Positions 39,050 through 48,514 of a stretch of 64,000 bases of DNA are shown here, one piece after another; positions within the stretch are counted from its first letter, which is position 1, and every line of letters starts with the position of its first letter. Origin of the DNA: Pseudoalteromonas galatheae (GTDB lineage: Bacteria > Pseudomonadota > Gammaproteobacteria > Enterobacterales > Alteromonadaceae); the NCBI RefSeq assembly GCF_005886105.2, contig NZ_PNCO02000001.1:2973001-3037000 (forward strand). The letters run 5' to 3'. The notes beneath the pieces were generated by a model, which was given only the letters and a program-made list of their open reading frames with translations, did no database searches and was not told where the DNA came from. The translations under genes and the position numbers were made by a program.

Positions 39050-40261
39050 ATGAATAGACAAACCCGGTTTTACGCGCTTGCAGCGCGCTATGTTGCATTA
39101 TTAAGCTTCCTGCTTTTGTTAAGTTTTAGCGCTTTTAGTCACGCGTCGACACAAAAGTTTTCGGCTCAAGAAATCGATGAAATCCTGTATCATATTCACA
39201 CCTATTACGTTGAAGACTTGCCTCTGAGCCGTTATAACGCAGGCAACCTGTCGAGCCTTTTTGATAATTTAGATCCCTACTCTAAATACCTCAACGAGGA
39301 AGACTTGGAATCCATCTTCAGTGCAGCAAATGGACGCTACACGGGGCTTGGTATCGAAGTCGAGGAACAAGATAATTACGTGATTATTTTAGATACTCTG
39401 CCCAATTCACCTGCGGATCAAGCCGGAATAGAGAGCGGTGATAAACTCCATGCAATCAATGGGGCTAATGTCGTGGGTAAATCGATAGAAGAAGTGTCTG
39501 CCCTACTCAAAGCTGCAAATAAAAATCTCATCAATTTAGTGGTATTAAGACAAGACGAGCTGGTTGCACTTGAGCTTAAACGTCAAGAGATAGTCATCGA
39601 AAGTGTCGCTAGTAAACTCTTAAATGACGGTACCGGTTTTTTAAGCGTCAACAGCTTTAATCACCACACCTATCATGATGTAGCAAGACAAATAAACCGA
39701 CTACAAGTACAGTTAGGCAGTCCATTAAAAAAGCTGGTTATTGATTTACGTGACAATCCGGGTGGCACACTTAATAGTGCAGTGGCAATCTCAGATCTTT
39801 TTTTAGATAGTGGCACAATCGTCACAACCAAAGGTCGCTTCTATGACGCCAATCAGGCGTACATTGCAAAGCGAGGAGATATTTTAAATGGTGCGCCTAT
39901 TTTGGTATTAATCAATAATCGTTCCGCTTCAGCGGCCGAGATCTTAGCCGCCGCACTTAAAGATAATAAACGTGCCTTAGTCGTTGGCTTACGCTCTTAT
40001 GGTAAAGGCTCGGTTCAATCCTTGATCCCGATTGGCAATGGTACTACTGCATTAAAGTTAACGACAGCGAGATACTACACACCAGCAGGTACATCAATTG
40101 AAGGTAAAGGTATAGAGCCCGATGTATATTTTACCAAACAAGCGCTTTCCCTGCTCGATAAAAGCGCTATAATCACTGGTGAAGAATCAATCAAAACAAC
40201 CGGTATTGAACAGCTAGCATCGCATTGGCCAAAGGCGCTGGCGTTAGTTCAATCACAGTAA
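39050..40261 (+). CDS. S41-family C-terminal processing peptidase
   Basis: 403 aa exported serine protease. Signal sequence or membrane anchor (ALLSFLLLLSFSAFSHA), a PDZ domain (about 85-165: GRYTGLGIEVEEQ...GIESGDKLHAING), and a tail-specific protease core with the catalytic Ser in NNRSASAAEILAAALKD and the Lys in LRSYGKGSVQ. Related to CtpA/Prc. I use the ATG at 39050, directly after GAGGAG. Downstream of envC in many gammaproteobacteria, suggesting turnover of cell-wall proteins. Confidence 0.9.
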   Translation: MNRQTRFYALAARYVALLSFLLLLSFSAFSHASTQKFSAQEIDEILYHIHTYYVEDLPLSRYNAGNLSSLFDNLDPYSKYLNEEDLESIFSAANGRYTGLGIEVEEQDNYVIILDTLPNSPADQAGIESGDKLHAINGANVVGKSIEEVSALLKAANKNLINLVVLRQDELVALELKRQEIVIESVASKLLNDGTGFLSVNSFNHHTYHDVARQINRLQVQLGSPLKKLVIDLRDNPGGTLNSAVAISDLFLDSGTIVTTKGRFYDANQAYIAKRGDILNGAPILVLINNRSASAAEILAAALKDNKRALVVGLRSYGKGSVQSLIPIGNGTTALKLTTARYYTPAGTSIEGKGIEPDVYFTKQALSLLDKSAIITGEESIKTTGIEQLASHWPKALALVQSQ

Positions 40262-40306
40262 ATAAAAAGCGGTCCTGTAGGGCTGTAAACTATAATAATA
40301 ATTTGT

Positions 40307-41086
40307 GTGCTAAAAAAAATAATCGGGATAATACTGGCGTGCATGACCTTTGCAGTGCCGGCAAAACAGTTTGCCATTGTTATAGACGACATTGGCAATC
40401 ACCAACGTGACTTGGAGTTACTGTCTTTACCGGGTGGGATCACTTTTTCGATCCTGCCCCACACGCCTTTTTCTCAACAATTTGCCTTTGCAGCCAGCCG
40501 CCAACAACGCGAGCTTTTATTACATGTGCCAATGCAGGCACAAGACTCGGAAAAGGCGCTTGGTCCGGGCGCATTAACCACCGATATGGAAAAATGGCAG
40601 TTGCAAATGACACTTGGCAACGCGCTGTCGACGCTGCCCCAAGTTAAAGGCGTAAACAATCACATGGGCTCAGCACTAACCGAACAAATAGAGCCAATGA
40701 AATGGACTATGGAAATATTAAAAAAGCGCGGATTATACTTTTTAGATAGTCGCACCACTAGCCACAGCCAAGCCCAATATGCAGCCAACCTTTACGGCGT
40801 GAAAAACGTCGCTCGACAGGTCTTTCTAGACAATGACATATCCACAGAGGCACTTAACGAGCAGTGGCAGCATATGCTTAAACTACTTGATAATCATGAG
40901 CATGTGATTATTATTGCACACCCATATAAGGAAACTGCCGCATTTCTTGCAACCAAGTTAGCAGAACTTGAAAGTACTGATGCCAAACTGGTTCCGGTGT
41001 CTCAACTGATTGAACAAAAATACGTACGACTTGCAGAAATTGCAGAGCAACCTGCTATTTCCGGACAATTACGACTCCAAGAATAA
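40307..41086 (+). CDS. yibQ: Divergent polysaccharide deacetylase-like protein (YibQ)
   Basis: 259 aa, signal peptide (MLKKIIGIILACMTFAVPA). The body matches the divergent polysaccharide deacetylase family: IVIDDIGNHQRDLELLSLPGGITFSILP, HVPMQAQDSEKALGPGAL, VKGVNNHMGSALTE, and FLDSRTTSHSQA. The metal-binding residues of true deacetylases are only partly kept, and no activity is established. Starts with GTG at 40307; no clear Shine-Dalgarno, so it may rely on coupling to the ctp-like gene. Order envC-ctp-yibQ is conserved. Confidence 0.88.
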   Translation: MLKKIIGIILACMTFAVPAKQFAIVIDDIGNHQRDLELLSLPGGITFSILPHTPFSQQFAFAASRQQRELLLHVPMQAQDSEKALGPGALTTDMEKWQLQMTLGNALSTLPQVKGVNNHMGSALTEQIEPMKWTMEILKKRGLYFLDSRTTSHSQAQYAANLYGVKNVARQVFLDNDISTEALNEQWQHMLKLLDNHEHVIIIAHPYKETAAFLATKLAELESTDAKLVPVSQLIEQKYVRLAEIAEQPAISGQLRLQE

Positions 41087-41095
41087 AGGCTAACA

Positions 41096-41569
41096 ATGAT
41101 TATCATCAGACCGTTTCAAAGCGGCGAAGAAGCCGCGCTACACAAGCTTATGTTTGACACAATACGCTCGGTAAATATACAGCATTACTCCGATAAGCAA
41201 GTTAATGCATGGGCACATAGCGATATTGCCGAGAAAGGCTGGCAAGACCGATTAAGGAGCAATCAACCCCTTGTCGCCGTGCTAAATGGTAAAATTGTTG
41301 GCTTTGCCGATATCCAAGCCGACGGTCTTATTGATCACTTTTTTTGCCATGCCGAACATCAAGGCCAAGGCATAGGTAAAGCACTTATGCTCGCACTTTT
41401 AGAACACAGCAAAACAACCAACACAACGCGCTTATTTTCCCATGTTAGCAAAACGGCTAAACCTTTCTTTGAACATTTTGGTTTCCGAGTGATAAAGGAG
41501 CAACAAGTGAGCGTTCGTGGCGAAGTGTTAACCAATTACCTAATGGAAAAGGATATGCCCGCCTGCTAG
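41096..41569 (+). CDS. GNAT-family N-acetyltransferase
   Basis: 157 aa. The acetyl-CoA binding motif A is FCHAEHQGQGIGKALMLALLEH (Q-x-x-G-I-G, about residue 90). C-terminal FFEHFGFRVIKEQQVSVRGEVLTNYLMEK is typical of YafP/ElaA-like small GNATs. Substrate unknown. Ten bp after yibQ, probably cotranscribed. Confidence 0.85.
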   Translation: MIIIRPFQSGEEAALHKLMFDTIRSVNIQHYSDKQVNAWAHSDIAEKGWQDRLRSNQPLVAVLNGKIVGFADIQADGLIDHFFCHAEHQGQGIGKALMLALLEHSKTTNTTRLFSHVSKTAKPFFEHFGFRVIKEQQVSVRGEVLTNYLMEKDMPAC

Positions 41570-41590
41570 CAAGCATACGGGCTACCTTCC

Positions 41591-42244
41591 CTAGTCAATG
41601 GGCGCAAACTGCGTTGGTAAAGCACTAAATTGCAAAGATGGATTTAGCTTCATCCACTTTTTCTTATTAGGGATTTGGATCTTAAACTCATCATCGGTTA
41701 CAAACTTGTGGGTTTTACCTGTTGCATCCACAAACTGAATTGATGCAGGTTCGGTAAATGTAAACTCTAGTTCATCAAAGCTTGGAGCAAACCAAGACAA
41801 GCTACCAGCCATCAACTCAACAAAAGCGTCCATGTCTTCTAAAAGGATGAATAAATCGCGATACATAACCTGCTGCTTAGTCAACGGCGCTATATCCGTA
41901 TTGACCATAATCGCAACGGCGTCTTTTTCTTGATTGATTACTAAGTTGACTTTATCTGCGCGTGACTGCGATAAAATAGGTAAATCAATATTGCCGTCTT
42001 TATCTATGATACCGTTGGCAATGATCTTGCCATCTTGCTCCAACCAAAGTTTAACATCCTCTAACGCGATATCAGGCTGCTTCACTTCCACTGTAAATTT
42101 AGACAAGATATATTGCGACTGCGCTTTGTTGACAATTAAATCTAGAATTTGATTAATTTCTCCATATTCAACACTTCGCTCTGCTGCAAAAACAGAATTA
42201 CAAAGCAAGCTCACGACAGCACCTAACATCAACAATTTTTTCAT
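41591..42244 (-). CDS. Exported protein of unknown function (217 aa)
   Basis: Signal peptide (MKKLLMLGAVVSLLCNSVFA, cleavage near residue 20). The mature protein is acidic with beta-rich segments (KFTVEVKQPDIALEDVKLWLEQDGKI, FTFTEPASIQFVDATGKTHKFV) and no Cys after the signal. In layout it recalls small DUF2987-type periplasmic proteins, but I am not sure of the family. Convergent with the GNAT gene. Confidence 0.65.
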   Translation of the reverse strand: MKKLLMLGAVVSLLCNSVFAAERSVEYGEINQILDLIVNKAQSQYILSKFTVEVKQPDIALEDVKLWLEQDGKIIANGIIDKDGNIDLPILSQSRADKVNLVINQEKDAVAIMVNTDIAPLTKQQVMYRDLFILLEDMDAFVELMAGSLSWFAPSFDELEFTFTEPASIQFVDATGKTHKFVTDDEFKIQIPNKKKWMKLNPSLQFSALPTQFAPID

Positions 42245-42380
42245 TGGGTTATCCTTTTAATTTTTATATTTATAAGAAGCCCACTGCAAAAAATAGTTCA
42301 AAACTTGATCTCAATTCCATACATCCCGAACAGATCAGGCTAAACTCAAAATAAGCATATGGATTGAAAAGGAGTAACAG

Positions 42381-42800
42381 ATGACCCAAACCGTAGCTGA
42401 TTTAATGACCCCAGATCCTTTTGCAGTAATTGCTGAAAATACCTTGCAAGATGCGCATAATTTAATGAAAGAAAAAAACGTTCGTCACATCCCAGTAATT
42501 GACGAAGCGGGAGTCTTGGTTGGTATGCTCACGCAAAAAATTATGATCGCCAAGGTAATGGGGATAATGGCAACCTACGGCGCAAATGCGCTTGCAAGAA
42601 AAGAAAAGCAAACAAAAGTACGAGATATTATGGCGACCGATTTTGCGAGCGTGCGGCCGGGTCAATCATTACAAGATGTGGTGCGCTTTTTTGTCGATAA
42701 TCGCCATGGCTGTATGCCTGTGGTGGACGAACAAAACAAATTGGTTGGAATACTGACTTCATCAGACTTTGTGCGGCTCGCAGCGGCACTATTGTCTTAA
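42381..42800 (+). CDS. CBS-domain pair protein
   Basis: 139 aa made of two CBS repeats: residues 3-57 (VADLMTPDPFAVIAENTLQDAHNLM...RHIPVIDEAGVLVGMLT) and 75-135 (VRDIMATDFASVRPGQSLQDVV...GCMPVVDEQNKLVGILTSSDFVRL). Such pairs bind adenine nucleotides. No effector domain is attached, so the partner is unknown. Good GGAG site upstream. Convergent with pepB. Confidence 0.88.
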   Translation: MTQTVADLMTPDPFAVIAENTLQDAHNLMKEKNVRHIPVIDEAGVLVGMLTQKIMIAKVMGIMATYGANALARKEKQTKVRDIMATDFASVRPGQSLQDVVRFFVDNRHGCMPVVDEQNKLVGILTSSDFVRLAAALLS

Positions 42801-42815
42801 ACGTGGTAATAAACC

Positions 42816-42839
42816 GAGTGTATTCCACGGAATACACTC
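42816..42839. other. Hairpin between the CBS gene and pepB
   Basis: GAGTGTATTC pairs with GAATACACTC around a 3-4-nt loop. It lies between convergent stops; no T run follows, so it is an imperfect terminator candidate. Confidence 0.5.
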
Positions 42840-42853
42840 AGCTAACCACATGA

Positions 42854-44149
42854 TTACGCTTTTTCTTGAAGCGTTCTCGCTACGGTTCTCATGCCTAAGG
42901 TCGTTGCACCTGCAGCCCATTGACCACCTGCGCTATTTTGGAAAGAAGCTGCAAGGTCGATATGTACCCAACCTTGACCTTCGTTTGGTACAAAGCGAGA
43001 TAGGAAGCCTGCAGCATTCGATGCACCACCAAAGCCGCCACCTTTTTGTGCTCGGCTGTTAGCTGTATCCGCATAAGGCGATGGACAGTTATTTTGGTGC
43101 CACTTTTCAAGAGGTAACGGCCACGCGGCTTCAAATTCGTCACTCGCGTACTGCTGTACATCGCCGACAAGTGCTTTATCTAAGCCAAATAGTGCATTGT
43201 ACTCTTGACCTACCGCAACGAGCGCAGCGCCCGTTAACGTAGCAGCATCAATGATAAGCTCAGCGCCTGTTTCACCGGCAGCCATCAACCCATCAGCCAA
43301 TACTAAACGTCCTTCAGCATCGGTATTCACGATTTCCACTGTGGTGCCATTTTTGTAGGTAAGAATATCACCTAACTTATAGGCATGGCCTGAGATAAGG
43401 TTCTCAGCACAACATAGGAACAACTTAACACGACGGTCAAAACCACGCTGAATAGCCAGCGCTAAACCAGCCGTTACGGTTGCCGCCCCGCCCATATCAC
43501 ACTTCATCGTAAGCATGCCTTCGCTTGGCTTAATCGAGTAACCACCTGAGTCAAACGTGATCCCTTTACCCACAAGTGCAGCGCTAACTGGAGCGTCATC
43601 ATTACCCGTCGGATTGTAGTCAAGCTCAAGTAGTACTGGTGGACGCTCACTGCCGCGCCCGACTTCATGAATACCGATCCATTGCTGCTCTAACAACGCG
43701 TCGCCTTTAATGATTTGATAGCTAACATGCTCTGGTGCCAATGACTGAATAAACTCAGCCGCTTTCCCAGCAAGACTTTCAGGGTAAATGTCTTCGGCCG
43801 TACCGTTGATCATCTGACGCATCCATGTCGCCGACGCTTTTAGTGCATCAAGCTCTTTTAGATCTGATTGGTCGTTGTCAACAAACACCACACCATCTAA
43901 TGCTTTTGGTGACACAAATCCTTGATAAAAAGCCCATTGAGATTCAGTACACCACAAGTCACCCTCTAGATGAACTTGCTTAATCCCTTGTTGTGCGATG
44001 CTACGAGCCGCTTTCTGAATATTCTTCAGCGTTTCGTCTTGTTGTAAATGGATAAAAGCACCGTCCTTTTCAAACGACAATGCAGCACCAGCAGATAAAT
44101 ACTCTGGTTTAGCGTCTTCACTCAGTCGTACAATAAATTTCTCTGACAT
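42854..44149 (-). CDS. pepB: Peptidase B (M17 leucyl aminopeptidase family)
   Basis: Zinc/manganese aminopeptidase of the cytoplasm. 431 aa, as for E. coli PepB (427) and shorter than PepA. The catalytic C-terminal domain has LVGKGITFDSGGYSIKPS (metal-binding Lys and Asp), MKCDMGGAATV and the M17 signature NTDAEGRLVLADGL (about 277-290). Single gene, divergent from sfsA. Confidence 0.93.
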   Translation of the reverse strand: MSEKFIVRLSEDAKPEYLSAGAALSFEKDGAFIHLQQDETLKNIQKAARSIAQQGIKQVHLEGDLWCTESQWAFYQGFVSPKALDGVVFVDNDQSDLKELDALKASATWMRQMINGTAEDIYPESLAGKAAEFIQSLAPEHVSYQIIKGDALLEQQWIGIHEVGRGSERPPVLLELDYNPTGNDDAPVSAALVGKGITFDSGGYSIKPSEGMLTMKCDMGGAATVTAGLALAIQRGFDRRVKLFLCCAENLISGHAYKLGDILTYKNGTTVEIVNTDAEGRLVLADGLMAAGETGAELIIDAATLTGAALVAVGQEYNALFGLDKALVGDVQQYASDEFEAAWPLPLEKWHQNNCPSPYADTANSRAQKGGGFGGASNAAGFLSRFVPNEGQGWVHIDLAASFQNSAGGQWAAGATTLGMRTVARTLQEKA

Positions 44150-44225
44150 TCTCTTTTCACTCTTGTGCTTGTAAGTGTGGTTAAGTGTACACTAGCCACT
44201 AAATACACCCAACCTAAAGCGACCA

Positions 44226-44945
44226 ATGAAGTTTTCTAGGCAATTACAACAAGCAACCTTGCTCAAACGATATAAACGCTTTCTTGTCGACTTACGCGCC
44301 CCAAGTGGTGACGAATTCACCGTACACTGCGCCAATACTGGTAGAATGACCAATTGTGCAGACCCGGGATTTACAGCCTATTATTCCACCAGCGATAACC
44401 CTAAGCGAAAGTACATTCATTCGTTGGAGCTGACGCAAGATAATGATGGTCATTTTATTTGTGTAAATACAGCGGTGGCCAATAAAGTGTCTGTTGAGGC
44501 CATTGAGCAAGGAAGAATAACGCAATTGCAAGGCTACAAAACACTTCAAACTGAGGTGAAATATGGGGCTGAAAATAGCCGAATTGATATTTTGTTGAGC
44601 AACCTCGAAAATGGACAATCCTCGCAATTCTGCTACGTTGAAGTAAAGTCGGTGACGTTGCTCGAGCAACAGCAAGGTTTTTTCCCTGATGCTGAAACCT
44701 TAAGAGGTCAAAAACATCTTAGAGAATTAATCCACATTAAACAGCAAGGTCACCGTGCGGTATTACTGTTTGCCGCGCTCCATACAGGGATTAATTGCGT
44801 CAAACCAGCCAGTCATATAGATCAAAGATATGCAGCGTTAGTGAAAGAAGCAATTTCTCATGGGGTAGAAATCATTGCTTACCGAGCGCATATTGACGAC
44901 AACCAAGTACAATTAATTGAAGAAATTCCTTTTGATTACGCTTGA
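44226..44945 (+). CDS. sfsA: Sugar fermentation stimulation protein SfsA
   Basis: 239 aa. Family features: LLKRYKRFLVDLRAPSGDEFTVHCANTGRM near the N-terminus, the YVEVKSVTL block (about 140, nuclease-like acidic site), and FPDAETLRGQKHLRELI. The biochemical role is unsettled: it was described as DNA-binding, but its fold resembles nucleases. Upstream of dksA as in E. coli. Confidence 0.93.
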   Translation: MKFSRQLQQATLLKRYKRFLVDLRAPSGDEFTVHCANTGRMTNCADPGFTAYYSTSDNPKRKYIHSLELTQDNDGHFICVNTAVANKVSVEAIEQGRITQLQGYKTLQTEVKYGAENSRIDILLSNLENGQSSQFCYVEVKSVTLLEQQQGFFPDAETLRGQKHLRELIHIKQQGHRAVLLFAALHTGINCVKPASHIDQRYAALVKEAISHGVEIIAYRAHIDDNQVQLIEEIPFDYA

Positions 44946-45119
44946 CTTTTTTCATGTCGCCCACATATAGCCGTGATAGTTTTCTCCCCCAAAATAGTTA
45001 AACATTGAAAAAGTGGCTGACATTTGCAGCAAAAAAGTGTTTGCTAAGGGGTAAAGATTTTGCTATTTATACCCGCCGGCGAAAGCTGGGGTTATGTATT
45101 AAGGATTTAGGAGAATGGT

Positions 45120-45563
45120 ATGCCAGACCAGAAAAAACTAGGGTTATTGGCTCAAGCCGGTGTAGAACCTTATCAAGAAAAGCCAGGCGAAGAATACATG
45201 AATGAAGCACAACGTGCTCATTTCAAAGCGATATTAGAAGCATGGCGTGCCGATCTACGTAATGAAGTAGACCGTACTAAGACACACATGCAAGACGAAG
45301 CGGCAAACTTTCCTGATCCTGTGGACCGTGCAGCGCAAGAAGAAGAGTTTTCTCTTGAACTGCGTACTCGCGACCGCGAGCGTAAGCTAATCAAGAAAAT
45401 TGAGAAAACACTTCAACTTATCGAAGATGATGACTTTGGCTTTTGTGAGTCGTGCGGTATTGAAATCGGCATTCGCCGTTTAGAAGCGCGTCCAACAGCT
45501 GATCTTTGCGTTGATTGTAAATCTCTCGCAGAAATCAAAGAAAAACAACAAGGCAGAGGATAA
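45120..45563 (+). CDS. dksA: RNA polymerase-binding transcription factor DksA
   Basis: Binds the RNA polymerase secondary channel and acts with ppGpp. 147 aa; coiled-coil tip with the two acidic residues in [19 protein letters not shown], and a zinc finger C-x2-C-x17-C-x2-C ([25 protein letters not shown]). [19 protein letters not shown] is identical to E. coli. Upstream of gluQ as in E. coli; the 174 bp before it hold its promoter. Confidence 0.98.
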   Translation: MPDQKKLGLLAQAGVEPYQEKPGEEYMNEAQRAHFKAILEAWRADLRNEVDRTKTHMQDEAANFPDPVDRAAQEEEFSLELRTRDRERKLIKKIEKTLQLIEDDDFGFCESCGIEIGIRRLEARPTADLCVDCKSLAEIKEKQQGRG

Positions 45564-45573
45564 TCTCAGCCCT

Positions 45574-46521
45574 GTGTCCCCAAGCTTAAAGCAAACTGGG
45601 AGCTATCGCGGTCGATTTGCTCCCTCGCCTTCCGGTCCACTTCATTTCGGCTCTCTTGTAGCCGCCCTGAGTAGCTATTTAGACGCAAAAGCTAATCAAG
45701 GTAAATGGCTCGTTCGCATCGAAGACATAGACACACCGCGTGTAGTTATGGGTGCTGCCGACAATATATTAACCACACTTGAAGCATACGGCCTTTACTG
45801 GGATGAAAAGGTTGTCTATCAATCACAGCGCCATGCCCTATACCAAGACTATTTGACGACACTAAAATCAGACTCCCTTGTGTATCCATGTCAATGTACA
45901 AGAAAGCAAATTAAAGCAATGGGTGGGTTTTATAACAATCATTGCCGAGCTTTAGCGCTAAGTTGGCAAGATAACGCTTTGCGCCTACAGCAGCGCTGTC
46001 CAGTTACTGAATTTAATGATGCAATACAAGGCACGGTTGTCATTCCCCCTGCAATTGCGCATGAAGATTACATCGTTAAACGCCGCGACGGCTTATTTGC
46101 TTATCAATTGGTGGTGGTAGTTGATGACATAGAGCAAAAGATTAGTCATATCGTACGTGGTGCTGACCTGCTAGAACCCACAGCAAGACAAATTAGTTTA
46201 TTTCAACAACTCAACCAGCCACCACCTGAGTACGCTCACGTACCACTGGCTGTCGCAGAGCCCGGATTTAAGTTATCTAAGCAGAATCATGCGCCAGCTA
46301 TTGATAACCACAATCCGCTACCAACCCTTTATGCCGCGCTGCGTTATTTGCATGTGCCGGTTGATTCTCTCCATAATTATCAAGACGTTGGCGCATTACT
46401 GACTCACGCTATTGATATTTTTAGTCTTGATCACGTTCCTAAAGTACAGGAAATTCAACTAGACTCTCTAGAAAATGGCGATTTTGCTTTTCGCCCACTG
46501 TTTTCAAGTACTTCAATTTAG
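45574..46521 (+). CDS. gluQ: Glutamyl-Q tRNA(Asp) synthetase
   Basis: Adds glutamate to queuosine-34 of tRNA-Asp. A GluRS-like catalytic core without anticodon domain: RFAPSPSGPLHFGSL (HIGH-like), KLSKQNHA (KMSKS-like) and the zinc site CQC...Y...C (PCQCTRKQIKAMG then YNNHC) found in GluQ-RS. I use the GTG at 45574, 10 bp after the dksA stop. The frame is open back to a TTG inside dksA, but those residues belong to no family. About 315 aa. Confidence 0.92.
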   Translation: MSPSLKQTGSYRGRFAPSPSGPLHFGSLVAALSSYLDAKANQGKWLVRIEDIDTPRVVMGAADNILTTLEAYGLYWDEKVVYQSQRHALYQDYLTTLKSDSLVYPCQCTRKQIKAMGGFYNNHCRALALSWQDNALRLQQRCPVTEFNDAIQGTVVIPPAIAHEDYIVKRRDGLFAYQLVVVVDDIEQKISHIVRGADLLEPTARQISLFQQLNQPPPEYAHVPLAVAEPGFKLSKQNHAPAIDNHNPLPTLYAALRYLHVPVDSLHNYQDVGALLTHAIDIFSLDHVPKVQEIQLDSLENGDFAFRPLFSSTSI

Positions 46522-46616
46522 TCTCATTTGAGTATATGATAGCGAGCCTTAAATGCGACCTGTTTTAAGACAAAAGCAGTGGTTCACAACGACTAGAATA
46601 GAAAACTTGATTGCTC

Positions 46617-46631
46617 AGGAGACGAGTTATT
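46617..46631 (+). promoter_or_regulatory. Ribosome binding site and AUU start of pcnB
   Basis: AGGAG (46617-46621), 7 nt, ATT (46629-46631). A second ATT follows directly, but the first matches the E. coli protein start without a gap. AUU starts are disfavoured by IF3 and keep expression low. Confidence 0.75.
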
Positions 46632-48011
46632 ATTTCCAAGCTTGTAAACTTTTGCCGCCAGTTTGTAACTGGAAAAGGCGATGAGACGGTGAAAATGGCC
46701 AGCCCGACACCTGCGATAATTCCTCGCAGCGAGCATGGTATATCTCGTAAACAATTTAGCCCTAACGCTATCAAAGTGCTCTATCGCTTAAAAGACGGTG
46801 GCTATGATGCCTACCTAGTTGGTGGTTGTATCCGCGATATCATGCTAGGAATAGAGCCTAAAGACTTTGACGTCGTTACCAATGCAACACCTGAACAAAT
46901 CAAAAAGCTCTTCCGTAACTGTCGCTTAATAGGTCGTCGTTTCCGCCTTGCGCACATTGTTTTTGGACGGGAAATTATTGAAGTTGCCACCATGCGTGGC
47001 CATCACCAAAGTGATGACTCTTGTGCCACGACAAGTCAAGCCAGCGAACACGGGCAGCTATTACGCGACAATGTCTACGGCAGTATTGAAGAAGATGCCG
47101 AGCGCCGCGACTTTACTATCAATGCGCTATATTATTCGATCAATGACTTTACTCTACGCGACTTTGCTGGTGGTGTTGCTGACATTAAAGCGCGTAAAAT
47201 TGAGTTGATTGGCGACCCTGAAACTCGCTATCGCGAAGATCCGGTACGCATGCTCAGAGCCATCCGCTTTGCAACCAAACTAGATATGGAGATTGCTACC
47301 CCGACCCGCACTCCGATTAAAGCACTAGCGCCGTTACTTGGACATATTCCAGCTGCACGCTTGTTCGAAGAAACGCTAAAGCTATTTTTAAATGGTAAAG
47401 CGGAAGAAAATTTTCTTCAGATGCGTGAATACGGCTTATTTGCGCAGTTATTCCCAGCGCTCGATAAAATACTAGCACAGCCTGACAATGACTTTGAGCG
47501 TCGCTTTATTCAGCAAATGTTTGCCAATACGGATAGCCGTATCAATGCGGATAAAAAAGTAACCCCTGCATTTATCTATGCAGCGCTTTTATGGTTCCCT
47601 ATTTTAGCTAAGAGCGAAGCGCTTGTGGCCGAAGGTATGAATGAATATGATGCCTTTATGCAAGCCATTAATCACGTCCTTGCTGAAAATGCTAAACATG
47701 TTGCGGTACCTAAACGCTTTACTTTAGGTGCCCGAGATATCTGGCATATTCAACAACGCCTAGATAAACGTTCAGGCCAGCGTGCATATCGCCTAAGCTT
47801 GCAGCCGAGATTCAAAGCCTCATATGATTTCCTATTATTGCGTGTTGAAAGTGGTGAGCAAGAGCAAGAAGAACTTGCAGCTTGGTGGACTGACTACCTC
47901 AAGAATGACGTCACCGGCCAAAAAGACATGGTTCGCAACTTAGGTAACCAAAGCAAACCTAAGCGTCGTTATAATAGACGTAAGCCAAAAAGAAAACCGA
48001 AAGAAGATTAA
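46629..48011 (+). CDS. pcnB: Poly(A) polymerase I, probable AUU start
   Basis: Adds 3' poly(A) tails that promote RNA decay. Nucleotidyltransferase core with VGGCIRDIMLGIEPKDFDVVTNATPEQIKKLFRNCRLIGRRFRLAHI and EDAERRDFTINALYY, and a basic C-terminus (KPKRRYNRRKPKRKPKED). No ATG, GTG or well-placed TTG fits the homologous N-terminus. ATT at 46629 lies exactly 7 nt after AGGAG (46617-46621) and gives M-ISKLVNFC aligned with E. coli MFTRVANFC, whose gene also starts with AUU. A TTG at 46611 lies before the AGGAG. About 460 aa. Confidence 0.92.
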   Translation: MISKLVNFCRQFVTGKGDETVKMASPTPAIIPRSEHGISRKQFSPNAIKVLYRLKDGGYDAYLVGGCIRDIMLGIEPKDFDVVTNATPEQIKKLFRNCRLIGRRFRLAHIVFGREIIEVATMRGHHQSDDSCATTSQASEHGQLLRDNVYGSIEEDAERRDFTINALYYSINDFTLRDFAGGVADIKARKIELIGDPETRYREDPVRMLRAIRFATKLDMEIATPTRTPIKALAPLLGHIPAARLFEETLKLFLNGKAEENFLQMREYGLFAQLFPALDKILAQPDNDFERRFIQQMFANTDSRINADKKVTPAFIYAALLWFPILAKSEALVAEGMNEYDAFMQAINHVLAENAKHVAVPKRFTLGARDIWHIQQRLDKRSGQRAYRLSLQPRFKASYDFLLLRVESGEQEQEELAAWWTDYLKNDVTGQKDMVRNLGNQSKPKRRYNRRKPKRKPKED

Positions 48012-48491
48012 ATGAATATTGCGTACATTGGATTGGGTGCAAACCTATCCGAGCCGATGGCACAAATACAGCGAGCACTCGATGTGCTCGCCGCCCATCC
48101 AGACCTCTCGCTTGTCCAGCACTCTAGCCTGTATGGCTCAAAACCTATGGGCCCTCAAGATCAACCTGATTATGTGAATGCCGTAGCAAAACTAGCAACA
48201 TCATTAACAGCAGAGTCTTTACTCGATGTATTGCAACAAATAGAGCTTGAACATGGTCGTGTACGCAAAGCCGAGCGCTGGGGACCGCGCACGCTCGATT
48301 TAGATATTCTGCTTTTTAATACCGACACCATTCACAGTGATAGGCTTACGGTGCCACACTACGGCTTGAAAGAAAGAGAATTTGTCGTCTATCCACTATT
48401 AGAGATAGCGCCAGAACTCAAATTACCTGATGGCACTGAGCTTGGCTCTTTATCACAGCACTTACCACTTAACGGATTAGCAATCCTCTAA
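48012..48491 (+). CDS. folK: 6-hydroxymethyl-7,8-dihydropterin pyrophosphokinase
   Basis: Folate pathway enzyme that transfers pyrophosphate to hydroxymethyldihydropterin. 159 aa with [35 protein letters not shown] and the signature [14 protein letters not shown] (metal-binding Asp pair, about residue 95). The ATG follows the pcnB stop with no gap (TAAATG), so it is likely coupled. Same pcnB-folK-panB order as in E. coli. Confidence 0.96.
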   Translation: MNIAYIGLGANLSEPMAQIQRALDVLAAHPDLSLVQHSSLYGSKPMGPQDQPDYVNAVAKLATSLTAESLLDVLQQIELEHGRVRKAERWGPRTLDLDILLFNTDTIHSDRLTVPHYGLKEREFVVYPLLEIAPELKLPDGTELGSLSQHLPLNGLAIL

Positions 48492-48514
48492 TAAACCAAT
48501 TCAAGGGGTTTACC

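Noticed and set aside
45511..45573. gluQ start at TTG inside dksA
   Set aside because: The extra 21 residues are the dksA zinc-finger region read in another frame; GTG at 45574 is a simpler start just after the dksA stop.
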